The position numbers were made by a program, and so were the translations under genes. From positions 1 to 50,981 of the forward strand of contig CAYZIS010000019.1 of assembly GCA_964478545.1 (NCBI GenBank): DNA of 50,981 bases, read 5' to 3'. Shown here in pieces: positions 42,501 through 49,669 of this stretch (its first letter is position 1; every line of letters begins with the position of its first letter). The notes under the pieces were generated by a model. The model did no database searches. It was not told where the DNA came from and saw only the letters and a program-made list of their open reading frames with translations. The DNA is from DQWO01 sp964478545 (GTDB lineage: Bacteria; Desulfobacterota; Anaeroferrophillalia; Anaeroferrophillales; Anaeroferrophillaceae).

Positions 42501-42552
42501 CGGTTTTGATAAGGGCCAGATGATGGCCGTGGCTGATCAGTTAATAAAATAG
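39514..42552 (+). CDS. Tandem-fused double HdrA-like flavoprotein (HdrA3)
   Basis: The 1012-residue protein consists of two HdrA modules in one chain. Module 1 (about 1-440) has FAD site VMVVGGGFAGMTAALQLAEQ, clusters CIDCGDCSAACP and CTRCGACVDACP, and CX12CX3CC (CVGSRDVSCGRGYC, SSVCC). Its extra Cys-rich loop, NSCGVCFLSPKQPAYCPFIE, has no match in HdrA2. Module 2 (about 455-1012) has an N-terminal HdrA domain (FLCSCSGFMADELDF), FAD site VVGGGIAGMTVALSLAARG, a CVGSREPGKREYC-SRVCC motif one residue shorter, and C-terminal clusters CSGCGLCVETCP and CHGCGSCAAICP. It is expected to connect to MvhD, encoded next. Confidence 0.88.
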   Translation: MSVDKQKNNKVMVVGGGFAGMTAALQLAEQGCAVTMVEKEAAIGGFFPLLDNTFPTNSCGVCFLSPKQPAYCPFIECRLHDNLDIKVGSQPREISGGPGNFKVTLKVDPLGVDQKKCIDCGDCSAACPVSVSYEFSGGLEERSAIYKQYPKMVKAGYRIDFEQCTRCGACVDACPVGAINLDAEALEEEVESDAILLTPGFSLVDGKLKGEYGFGRYANVVSSRQLERMISYSGPSQGKPLAPADGSTPKRVAFIQCVGSRDVSCGRGYCSSVCCMYATKQAMFIRERSPETEVVVYYMDLRGVGKGYEKYFNRAREEFKVDYRRSMISTVKKDPQSHKLRLIYDDEGKFLEDEVDLVVLSLGFDAPKLDFAADLGLELDDYGFCRTDELSPTKTSVPGIFAAGAFCGPKDIPETVMEAAGAADALLVSLIDNSVSIDEAEDNSSTLMPREGNVWVEEPRIGVFLCSCSGFMADELDFAGLCQEVSTRHRVVCAEIFDHACTAEGLADLRRLIGKHELNRVVIGACSVREMERLLDTFAREIGFNSNVFTVVNLKEQCLLPHQVGDSMVKAKAAALVQAAVTQIYRTLPAIREEATVEPRALVVGGGIAGMTVALSLAARGYGVDLVEKTDKLGGRLLETYYTIKGSAPRPFAESLAAEVGENELIEVFTEAHVVRHQGKVGNYTTVVKQGETDHLLHHGVLVVATGAREATTDEYLRGQDERVLTQTELEERLATAPESLQSVKSLVMIQCVGSREPGKREYCSRVCCTHALKNARRLKEENPDIQVTVLYRDLCAYGLYEDYYRFARQEGVLFTTYDLEAKPDVAVSAGKLQVTYNDQILRRQLTLEPDILVLSTGIEPGDNRQLAATLDLPLDEYGFFAEANSKAALVDFVGEGRYHCGLASAPLHIEETLVRSRAAASRAATVLAKGNIQTSKYAVLVSTRLCSGCGLCVETCPYGAREINPDNNIAEVHYDLCHGCGSCAAICPNGATQQIGFDKGQMMAVADQLIK

Positions 42553-42556
42553 TGTC

Positions 42557-42699
42557 CATCCGGAAACGTTCATTTCCGGATGAACGCTTTCAGCGATCAG
42601 CATTCAGCTTTCAGTAAAATATTGAAAAAAATAACTGGTTAAGTTGAGAGCTAAAGGCTGACAGTTAACAGGGCATCCGGAAATATTAGTTTCTGGATG
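42557..42699. repeat. Palindromic repeat family B, copies 2 and 3
   Basis: CATCCGGAAA-CGTTCA-TTTCCGGATG (42557-42582) and CATCCGGAAA-TATTAG-TTTCTGGATG (42674-42699) flank a segment with CAGCGATCAGCATTCAGC and its partly inverted match AGCTAAAGGCTGACAG. The unit lies between hdrA3 and mvhD, inside the operon, and is related to 31388-31445. Confidence 0.65.
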
Positions 42700-42751
42700 G
42701 AAACAAAATAGTTTAATTGTTAAATCTAACGCATTGAATATAGGTTGAATT

Positions 42752-43180
42752 ATGGTTGATAATAATCATGAACCACGGATAGTGGCTTTTCTCTGCCACT
42801 GGTGTACGTATACTGGTGCTGATCTGGCCGGGACCACTCGACAACAATATCCAGCCGGTATCCGGATTATTCACCTCATGTGTTCCGGGGCCATAGATGT
42901 GGTGTATGTATTGAAAGCCCTTCTTGATGGTGCAGACGGGGTCTTGATTGGTGGTTGTCATCCGGGTGATTGTCATTACCAGACCGGAAATTTGAAAGCT
43001 CGGCGGCGGATCGCTCTGCTGCGCAACATTATGGAAACTTTGGGACTTGATCAGGATCGTGTCTGGCTGCGCTGGATCAGCGCCAGTGAAGGGCGTCTTT
43101 TTGCTGAAACGGTGCGCGAGTATAATGGTGCCTTGGAATCCATGGGGCCGAACCCGCTGGCCAATGAATGGGATTTGTAA
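42752..43180 (+). CDS. MvhD-like [2Fe-2S] electron-transfer subunit
   Basis: The 142-residue protein matches the MvhD family: FLCHWCTYTGADLAGTTR, MCSGAIDVVYVLKALLDGAD, VLIGGCHPGDCHYQTGN and RVWLRWISASEG. The Cys in these motifs bind a [2Fe-2S] cluster. In methanogens MvhD connects the hydrogenase MvhAG to HdrA; in other anaerobes it connects formate dehydrogenase or other donors. No hydrogenase or formate dehydrogenase catalytic gene follows here. It is separated from both neighbours by inserted repeats. Confidence 0.9.
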   Translation: MVDNNHEPRIVAFLCHWCTYTGADLAGTTRQQYPAGIRIIHLMCSGAIDVVYVLKALLDGADGVLIGGCHPGDCHYQTGNLKARRRIALLRNIMETLGLDQDRVWLRWISASEGRLFAETVREYNGALESMGPNPLANEWDL

Positions 43181-43195
43181 GTTTTTCCTAAGTTG

Positions 43196-43228
43196 AGCGA
43201 TTAGCGGTTAGCTGTTAGCATTTAGCTT
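43196..43228. repeat. TTAGC-type short tandem repeat, second copy
   Basis: GCGATTAGCGGTTAGCTGTTAGCATTTAGC resembles the TTAGC-rich stretch at 9299-9338. It lies just after the mvhD stop. Confidence 0.5.
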
Positions 43229-43302
43229 TGGAAAACCAGGGTATTACGTTAATGTGAAATAACACCAGGCGGATGAAAGTTGGCAATTAAACTTATAATA
43301 CT

Positions 43303-43450
43303 TTCGTGAAAAGTCGAAAAACTGATAGCACAGTAAAAGATTCATATTCGAGGCATGTAATAACCAGTGGTGTGAGGTGTGCTGGCAGTAGGCTGCAATA
43401 ACGAAGGTTGCAGCATAACAAAGAAGATGGAGTTTTTACGAAGCCATCAT
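43303..43450. repeat. MITE-like element A2
   Basis: Left end TTCGTGAAAAGTC (43303-43315), right end GAGTTTTTACGAAGCCATCAT (43430-43450). Interior sequence such as TTCATATTCGAGGCATG and CGAAGGTTGCAGCATAACAA is shared with copy A3 at 44636-44788. It ends 18 bases before the next start codon. Confidence 0.75.
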
Positions 43451-43468
43451 ATTTGGAGGCCGAAACTG

Positions 43469-44614
43469 ATGAAATCAACGGTCATTGATCTGGGCGATGC
43501 TGGTTTTAACCGTTCTGTCCAGGATTTTATGGAACGACTGCTGCAAAGTGATTTGGTGGGCAGCGTCATGTTGCCAAAAAAGACAACCGGCGGCGATAAT
43601 TATGTCCAGGCCCTGATTAAAAATCCGGACCTGCTGGCTGATACGGATGTAAGTGCTCCGGTTATTCCGGTGCAGGCCGCCAGGCTCATTTCAAATCTTA
43701 CTTTCAGTGATCCGGGCGAAAAGATTGCTGTGGTGGTCAAACCCTGTGAAGCCCGGGCGTTGGTGGAATTAACCAAGTTTCAGCAAATTAGCCGGGAATC
43801 ATTGTTGATTATTGCGGTTGACTGCCTTGGCACTTATGAACCGAAAGATTTCTCCTCCCTGGCTAAGGCAGGCAAGGATCCGGCGGCGGACCTCAGGAAA
43901 CAAGCTGCTGGGGGCCGTTGTGAGTCTGACAGCGAAGCTCCTTTTCGTTCCGCTTGTACCATTTGTGAATACCCGTCAATGCCATTGGAATTGGTGGATA
44001 TGGTTATCGGTCTTTGGGGAGTTGACTGCGATAAAAATCTCTATATTGAAGCTGGGGATGAACTTGCATCGCAACTGGCAGAAAAGAATATCTTGGAATT
44101 TAACGATACTGAACAATCCAAACGGGCAGAATGTATTTCTTCATTAAAGGATGAACGGGTGAAATCCCGTGACCAGGTTTTAGGTGAGTTTGGCCAGCGG
44201 GTGAACTCGATGAAAGGTATTCAGGAGCTGTTTTCCACTTGCATGCGCTGTCATAACTGCATGATCAACTGTCCCATCTGTTATTGCCGGGAATGCGTTT
44301 TTCGCTCACCGACTTTTGAGCATACTCCGGACCAATATCTTGGTTGGGCGGAGGATAAAGGGGCCATTCGCATGCCGGTCAACACGGTGATGTTTCATCT
44401 CACCAGGCTGAATCATATGGTTATGTCCTGTGTCGGCTGTGGTCTCTGCGATACGGCCTGTCCCAATGATATTCCGGTTATGTCGCTTTTCCGTACCGTT
44501 GGCCTGCAGGCCCAGCAGATGATGGAGTATGAACCCGGACGAAGTTATGATGAACCAGCTCCGGCGACCACGTTTCAGGATAGTGAACTACTAGATGAAT
44601 CGGGGACTAAATAG
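43469..44614 (+). CDS. FrhB/FdhB-like Fe-S flavoprotein
   Basis: The 381-residue protein has an FrhB/FdhB-type domain in the N-terminal half (VIPVQAARLISNL, VVVKPCEARALVELTKF, LLIIAVDCLGTYEPKDF), likely to hold FAD. The C-terminal half has two [4Fe-4S] sites, CMRCHNCMINCPICYC and CVGCGLCDTACPNDI. In methanogens FrhB and FdhB oxidise or reduce F420; bacterial relatives appear beside HdrA-MvhD and may use ferredoxin or another donor. The ATG at 43469 (after TTGGAGG) is chosen because longer frames start within element A2. Confidence 0.82.
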   Translation: MKSTVIDLGDAGFNRSVQDFMERLLQSDLVGSVMLPKKTTGGDNYVQALIKNPDLLADTDVSAPVIPVQAARLISNLTFSDPGEKIAVVVKPCEARALVELTKFQQISRESLLIIAVDCLGTYEPKDFSSLAKAGKDPAADLRKQAAGGRCESDSEAPFRSACTICEYPSMPLELVDMVIGLWGVDCDKNLYIEAGDELASQLAEKNILEFNDTEQSKRAECISSLKDERVKSRDQVLGEFGQRVNSMKGIQELFSTCMRCHNCMINCPICYCRECVFRSPTFEHTPDQYLGWAEDKGAIRMPVNTVMFHLTRLNHMVMSCVGCGLCDTACPNDIPVMSLFRTVGLQAQQMMEYEPGRSYDEPAPATTFQDSELLDESGTK

Positions 44615-44635
44615 TTAACGTACTGTATAACCTTT

Positions 44636-44788
44636 GATGCTCTCGTAAAAAGTCATGAAGTTAATGGCGCAGTAAAAGCTTCATATTCGAGGCATGCAAA
44701 ACTGAGACATGAGGCGTACATTTAGTACGTTGCAATGGCGAAGGTTGCAGCATAACAAAGAAGATGGAGTTTTTACAAAGCCATCATC
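44636..44788. repeat. MITE-like element A3
   Basis: Left end GATGCTCTCGTAAAAAGTC (44636-44654), right end GAGTTTTTACAAAGCCATCATC (44767-44788). It is about 153 bases long and in the same orientation as A2, with the same interior. It sits between the FrhB-like gene and the iron-sulfur subunit gene. Confidence 0.75.
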
Positions 44789-44830
44789 TTTTATTTGGAA
44801 TAGTCTGTTGTTTTTGAGGAGGACAGTTTC

Positions 44831-45610
44831 ATGAGTGAGGCACAGAAAAAAGAAATCAAGGTGGCAACCGGTGATCGGGCTATTCTGCCCGAGGGAACCA
44901 GGCTCGTCCCGATATTTATTATGGGCAAGCGTTACCTGGTTCCTGAGACCATGACAATCCAGAAATCCCTGGAATACGCCGGGTATCAGTTTATCCGTTC
45001 CTGTGGCTGTCGGGGTGGTATTTGCGGTGCCTGCGCGACAGTTTATCGGATCCTGGGGGATTACCATCTGAATTTTTGCCTTGCCTGCCAGACGGTAGTC
45101 CAGGAAAATATGTACTTGACCCAGGTGCCTTTTTTCCCGGCCAACCGGACCCCATACAAACTTGAAGAGCTTGATGCCTCAGCAGAAACCATCATGAAAT
45201 TATATCCTGAGGTGATGAAGTGCGTGGCATGTAATACCTGCACTAAATCCTGTCCGATGGATATTGAGGTGATGGAGTATGTCAATGCCGCCATGCGTGG
45301 TGATATTGCTAAAGTCGCGCGGCTTTCATTTGATTGCATCCAATGTGGACTCTGTTCATCCCGCTGTCCGGCCCAGATTCAACATTTTCACCTGGCACAG
45401 TTATGCCGTCGGCTTCATGCCAAATACCAGGTGCCCAGGGCTGAACATTTGCAGCCCAGGGTTGCCGATATCAATGCGGGCAAATATGATGAGATGCTGA
45501 AAAATCTGGTTGACAATGATGAAGAAAGCCTGAGGAAACTCTATGTTGAGCGTGAAATGGAACCTCAGAACAGCGAAGGCTGGGAGCCTCAGGATAAAAG
45601 TTTTCTGTAG
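44831..45610 (+). CDS. Fumarate reductase/succinate dehydrogenase iron-sulfur subunit (TfrB-like, no CCG domain)
   Basis: The 259-residue protein has an N-terminal [2Fe-2S] ferredoxin domain (SCGCRGGICGACATVYR, NFCLAC) and a C-terminal domain with two four-Cys motifs, CVACNTCTKSCPMDI and CIQCGLCSSRCPAQI. This is the SdhB/FrdB plan, but the last motif is CXXCXXCXXXCP, so a [4Fe-4S] rather than a [3Fe-4S] cluster is likely. In methanogen thiol:fumarate reductase, TfrB has a fused CCG (HdrB-like) half. Here that half is absent and HdrB proteins are separate. AGGAGG precedes the ATG. Confidence 0.85.
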   Translation: MSEAQKKEIKVATGDRAILPEGTRLVPIFIMGKRYLVPETMTIQKSLEYAGYQFIRSCGCRGGICGACATVYRILGDYHLNFCLACQTVVQENMYLTQVPFFPANRTPYKLEELDASAETIMKLYPEVMKCVACNTCTKSCPMDIEVMEYVNAAMRGDIAKVARLSFDCIQCGLCSSRCPAQIQHFHLAQLCRRLHAKYQVPRAEHLQPRVADINAGKYDEMLKNLVDNDEESLRKLYVEREMEPQNSEGWEPQDKSFL

Positions 45611-45667
45611 AACGAATTGAATCTACCGGTGGATTAATTAAACATTCCTAACTGGAGGATAGTTGTT

Positions 45668-47347
45668 ATGGGTTATACACCTGAAATGCTGGAATTGATT
45701 AAAAAGGTTGAGGCCAGCCGACCTGAGCGGATCGCCCGCTCCAAAAAAGGGATGGATTTTGAACCCTTGTCTTTGGCTGGTCGCCAGGAGGTCTTGAATA
45801 AATTTCATCCGGATTATAAGAAAGAGGGCCGTCGGGCGGTCAGTGTTGGTCCAAGTAAGGGAGAGGTGTATCCTTCGGAATTTGTTAATGTTCTTGAGTC
45901 CAAAGCCCGGCTGCTGGTTGATAGTGCTGAATTGGAAAAGCTGACCGCTTTTGAAACGGATGTTCTGGTTATAGGTGGCGGTGGTGCTGGAACTTCAGCC
46001 GCGCTTTTGGCCCAGGAGAATGGTTCCAAGGTGATCCTGGCCACCAAGCTGCGCCATGGTGATGCCAATACAGTTATGGCTGAAGGCGGGATCCAGGGGG
46101 CAAGCCAGGAGGTAGATTCGCCCTATTATCACTATCTTGATGTTATGGGGGGTGGTCATTTTACCAATACTCCCGAACTGGTTGCGGCCTTAAGTCATGA
46201 TGCGCCCTTGGTGATCGAATGGCTTGAAAGCTTGGGTTTGATGTTTGACAAACAACCTGATGGCCGGATGCGGGTGCGACATGGCGGTGGCACCTGCCGT
46301 AAAAGGATGCATTCATCCGGTGATATTACTGGTTCTGCGATTATGCGGGTGCTGAAGGATGAAGCTCGGAACCGGGCCGAAGATATTACGGTTCTGGAAT
46401 TTTCCTCAGCGGTTGAAATTCTCAAGGATGCTAAGGGACGAGCAGCCGGTGCCTTGTTTTTTAATATGGAAACCGAAGAATATTTTGTTGTTAAAGCGAA
46501 AGCCACCGTTATTGCTACCGGTGGGTATGGCCGGCTTCATATCCAGGGTTTTGCGACCACCAATCATTATGGTGCGACTGCCGATGGCTTAGTTATTGGT
46601 TACCGGGCCGGGGTTCCTTTAGCCTTCATGCATTCTACCCAATATCATCCTACCGGAGTAGCTTTTCCGGAACAGAATGTTGGCCTGCTGATTACGGAAA
46701 AAGTTAGGGGTTTAGGGGCTAATCTGGTCAATATTGAAGGCGAGCAGTTTGTTTTTGAACGCGAACCTCGGGATGTGGAATCATCCTGTATTATTCGTGA
46801 ATGTCTTGAACGGGGAAAGGGTATTATTACTCCCACCGGGCGGGTAGGTGCCTGGCTTGATTCTCCCATGATCGATGAACTGGAAGGACCGGGTACGGTC
46901 AAGAAGGAGCTGCCGGCAAAGTATATCCAGTTTATTCGTTACGGTATTGATATCAGCAAAGTGCCGATGCTGGTGTATCCGACGCTGCATTATCAAAACG
47001 GCGGCTTGACCATCAAGGACAGCAGCGCCACCAATGTTGAAGGCCTTTTTGCCGCCGGCGAAGCATCCGGCGGCGTGCATGGGGAAAATCGCCTGATGGG
47101 GAATTCTCTACTTGATATAACCGTCTTTGGCCGTCGGGCTGGTAAAAGTGCGGCAGAGTATGTTAAAGCTTTTTCCGGTTCCCTGGATGGAATCAATATG
47201 GATCATGTAGAGTCATTTCATAAGGAAATGGAGGGTGCCGGCATTGAAACCGATCTGGTTTCCCCGCTGATACTGCCTAATTACACCCGTGAAGAAACTA
47301 TGGAAAAACAGTTGACCACCCATTACCAGGGTGGTTTGCGTGCCTAG
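45668..47347 (+). CDS. Fumarate reductase/succinate dehydrogenase flavoprotein subunit (soluble type)
   Basis: The 559-residue protein is an FrdA/SdhA relative. VLVIGGGGAGTSAALLAQEN binds FAD. YHPTGVAFPEQN, ITEKVRGLGANL, TLHYQNGGL and GENRLMGNSLLDITVFGR carry the His and Arg residues that bind the dicarboxylate and shuttle protons. The place where E. coli FrdA has SHTVAAEGG (His44, covalent FAD) reads ANTVMAEGG, so FAD should be non-covalent. An unusual 95-residue N-terminal extension precedes the FAD domain. No membrane anchor gene is near. With its iron-sulfur subunit upstream, it interconverts succinate and fumarate. Confidence 0.87.
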   Translation: MGYTPEMLELIKKVEASRPERIARSKKGMDFEPLSLAGRQEVLNKFHPDYKKEGRRAVSVGPSKGEVYPSEFVNVLESKARLLVDSAELEKLTAFETDVLVIGGGGAGTSAALLAQENGSKVILATKLRHGDANTVMAEGGIQGASQEVDSPYYHYLDVMGGGHFTNTPELVAALSHDAPLVIEWLESLGLMFDKQPDGRMRVRHGGGTCRKRMHSSGDITGSAIMRVLKDEARNRAEDITVLEFSSAVEILKDAKGRAAGALFFNMETEEYFVVKAKATVIATGGYGRLHIQGFATTNHYGATADGLVIGYRAGVPLAFMHSTQYHPTGVAFPEQNVGLLITEKVRGLGANLVNIEGEQFVFEREPRDVESSCIIRECLERGKGIITPTGRVGAWLDSPMIDELEGPGTVKKELPAKYIQFIRYGIDISKVPMLVYPTLHYQNGGLTIKDSSATNVEGLFAAGEASGGVHGENRLMGNSLLDITVFGRRAGKSAAEYVKAFSGSLDGINMDHVESFHKEMEGAGIETDLVSPLILPNYTREETMEKQLTTHYQGGLRA

Positions 47348-47377
47348 CAAAAGAAGGTCATTGCTTTCAATCGAAAG

Positions 47378-47403
47378 AGACGGGGATGTGCCCCGTCTTT
47401 TTT
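47378..47403 (+). terminator. Intrinsic terminator after the fumarate reductase flavoprotein gene
   Basis: AGACGGGG (47378-47385), loop ATGTG, CCCCGTCT (47391-47398), then a run of six Ts ending at 47403. It separates the fumarase-Hdr-Frd transcript from sucCD. Confidence 0.85.
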
Positions 47404-47472
47404 GTAAACAGTTCAAATTTTAAATATGGTTCTCAACAAAAACTCATTCTATTGGGGTTATGAGGAGGTATT

Positions 47473-48636
47473 ATGAAAATTCATGAATACCAGGCAAAGG
47501 TGCTCTTGCGGGATTATGGGGTGGAAGTTCCCAAGGGGTTTGCCATCTTTAATGCCGAAGATGCTAAAAAGGCAGCTGAGGACCTTGGCGGTGGTACGGT
47601 GGTGGTTAAAGCCCAGATTCATGCCGGCGGCCGGGGAAAAGGTGGTGGGGTCAAAGTGGTTAAAGGGCCTGATGAAGCCTATGCAACGGCTAAGCAGATT
47701 ATGGGCATGCAACTGGTTACTCATCAGACCGGCCCCGAAGGGAAAGAGGTGAAAAGGCTGCTGGTGGAAGAGGGAATGGAGATTCTCAAAGAATATTATT
47801 TTGGGATTGTTATTGACCGGGCGTCCAACTGTCCCGTCCTGATGGCCAGCACTGAAGGGGGGATGGAAATTGAAAAAGTGGCAGCCGAGACGCCGGAAAA
47901 AATTATCAAGGAGTATGTTCATCCGGCATTGGGTCTTCGTCCATTTCAAGCGGCCAAAGTTGCCTATAAGCTTGGCCTGGATGTAAAACTGGTTCGCCAA
48001 GCCTCCCGGATGTTTATGAACCTCTATAAAGCTTTTGAAGCTAATGACTGTTCCTTGGTTGAAATCAATCCACTGGTGTCTACCGGCGATGGCCGGATCG
48101 TGGCCCTTGATGCTAAAATCAATTTTGATGACAATGCCATCTACCGGCACAAGGATTCCTGGCAGGAATTGAGGGATTTATCGGAAGAGGAACCTTTGGA
48201 AATTGAAGCCTCAAAATTTGGTCTCAACTATATCAAACTTGATGGTAATGTCGGTTGTATGGTAAATGGCGCCGGTCTGGCCATGGCGACCATGGATATT
48301 ATCAAGCTTTCTGGTGGCGACCCGGCAAATTTTTTGGATGTTGGGGGCGGTGCCAATGCCGAAGGAGTAGCCAATGCCTTTCGTATCATCCTCTCAGATC
48401 CTAATGTAAAAGCGGTACTGATCAATATTTTCGGTGGCATTGTGCGCTGTGACCGGATTGCCAATGGCATTATCGAAGCGACCAAACTGGTGGATGTTAA
48501 TGTACCTCTGGTAGTTCGCCTTGAAGGAACCAATGCCGAAGAAGCATCAAAAATTCTTGAAGATTCTGGTATTGACATGATTATCGGACGTGGACTGGCT
48601 GATGTGGCCCAGAAAGTAGTGGCGGCTATTCAGTAA
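47473..48636 (+). CDS. sucC: Succinyl-CoA synthetase (ADP-forming), beta subunit
   Basis: The 387-residue protein has the ATP-grasp fold: MKIHEYQAKVLLRDYGVEVP, VVVKAQIHAGGRGKGGGVKV, CSLVEINPLVSTGDGRIVAL, FLDVGGGANAEGVANAFRI and LINIFGGIVRCDRIANGI. SucCD interconverts succinyl-CoA and succinate with substrate-level phosphorylation. GAGGAGG precedes the ATG. It lies just after the fumarate reductase terminator, so it may be transcribed separately but sits in the same pathway. Confidence 0.94.
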   Translation: MKIHEYQAKVLLRDYGVEVPKGFAIFNAEDAKKAAEDLGGGTVVVKAQIHAGGRGKGGGVKVVKGPDEAYATAKQIMGMQLVTHQTGPEGKEVKRLLVEEGMEILKEYYFGIVIDRASNCPVLMASTEGGMEIEKVAAETPEKIIKEYVHPALGLRPFQAAKVAYKLGLDVKLVRQASRMFMNLYKAFEANDCSLVEINPLVSTGDGRIVALDAKINFDDNAIYRHKDSWQELRDLSEEEPLEIEASKFGLNYIKLDGNVGCMVNGAGLAMATMDIIKLSGGDPANFLDVGGGANAEGVANAFRIILSDPNVKAVLINIFGGIVRCDRIANGIIEATKLVDVNVPLVVRLEGTNAEEASKILEDSGIDMIIGRGLADVAQKVVAAIQ

Positions 48637-48691
48637 CCTGAACGAGACAAAAAATCATTGAGGATGACAGGAAAGTTCAGCAGGAGGAATT

Positions 48692-49564
48692 ATGTCTATT
48701 TTAGTTAATAAAGATTCTAAAATTTTGGTTCAGGGAATAACCGGCCAGGAAGGGATGTTTCATACCCGCCAGTGTGTCGCCTATGGAACTCAGGTGGTTG
48801 CTGGTGTAACTCCCGGCAAAGGCGGTCAGGAAATGGATGGGATTCCGGTTTTCAATACCGTCGAGGATGCGGTACTCACCACCGGTGCTAATGTATCGCT
48901 CATTTTTGTTCCACCTCCCTTTGCTGCCGATGCAATCATGGAGGCGGCTGATGCCGGGGTTGACTTGGTAGTTTGTATAACCGAAGGAATTCCAACCATT
49001 GATATGGTAAAAGTTAAAGCATTTCTTGAAGAAACGGATACCAGGCTTATTGGTCCCAACTGTCCGGGAATTATTACTCCCGATGAGGCTAAGGTAGGGA
49101 TTATGCCCGGTTTTATTCACCTGAAAGGAAAAGTTGGTCTAATTTCCCGTAGCGGCACCCTGACCTATGAAGCGGTGAAACAACTAACCGAGCGGGGCCT
49201 GGGTCAGTCAACTTGCATTGGTATTGGCGGAGATCCCATCATTGGCAGTCAGTTTATTGATCTGCTGGCCCTTTTTCAGGATGATCCTGATACGGAAGCC
49301 GTGGTTATGATTGGTGAAATTGGTGGTACTGCGGAAGAAGAAGCGGCTGAATTTGTTAACAATTACATGACTAAACCGGTGGTTGGTTTCATTGCCGGTC
49401 AGACTGCGCCTCCAGGACGGCGGATGGGGCATGCCGGAGCCATTATTGCCGGCGGCAAGGGAACGGCAGCGGAAAAGATGGCCGCCTTGAGTGCCGCGGG
49501 CATTGAAGTGGTAAAAAGTCCGGCTGATATCGGTGAAGCAGTTGTGAGGGTTTTGAATCCCTGA
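48692..49564 (+). CDS. sucD: Succinyl-CoA synthetase, alpha subunit
   Basis: The 290-residue protein has the CoA-binding domain (VQGITGQEGMFHTRQCVAYG, VAGVTPGKGGQEMDGIPVF) and the phospho-His loop, seen as GHAGAIIAGGKGTA near the C-terminus. PNCPGIITPDEAKVGIMPG lies in the middle. It completes SucCD. Strong GGAGG, 55 bases after sucC. An intrinsic terminator follows at 49595-49627. Confidence 0.94.
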   Translation: MSILVNKDSKILVQGITGQEGMFHTRQCVAYGTQVVAGVTPGKGGQEMDGIPVFNTVEDAVLTTGANVSLIFVPPPFAADAIMEAADAGVDLVVCITEGIPTIDMVKVKAFLEETDTRLIGPNCPGIITPDEAKVGIMPGFIHLKGKVGLISRSGTLTYEAVKQLTERGLGQSTCIGIGGDPIIGSQFIDLLALFQDDPDTEAVVMIGEIGGTAEEEAAEFVNNYMTKPVVGFIAGQTAPPGRRMGHAGAIIAGGKGTAAEKMAALSAAGIEVVKSPADIGEAVVRVLNP

Positions 49565-49594
49565 TTAAAATTGTTTGGAATTTATTGAGTTTAA

Positions 49595-49627
49595 AGAGTG
49601 GTGCTGTTCAGCACCGCTCTTTTTTTT
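49595..49627 (+). terminator. Intrinsic terminator after sucD
   Basis: AGAGTGGTGCT and AGCACCGCTCT form an 11-bp stem (one G-T pair) at 49595-49620, followed by seven Ts. Confidence 0.85.
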
Positions 49628-49669
49628 GCACTGGTATGGAGCAGGGGTGTTGCCTTTGTTGGTGTAGGT

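Noticed and set aside
43303..44788. Repeats in the Hdr operon as a CRISPR array
   Set aside because: There are only two copies of about 150 bases with a whole gene between them; no regular short repeats and unique spacers.
31919..47347. Sulfur-oxidation (sHdr) or Qmo/sulfate-reduction complex
   Set aside because: No lipoate-binding protein, TusA, DsrE, AprAB or QmoC-type membrane subunit lies in the cluster; the linked genes are fumarase and fumarate reductase.
47341..47472. A separate promoter for sucCD
   Set aside because: A terminator lies between, so one is expected, but no clear -35/-10 pair can be read in the 70 bases left.
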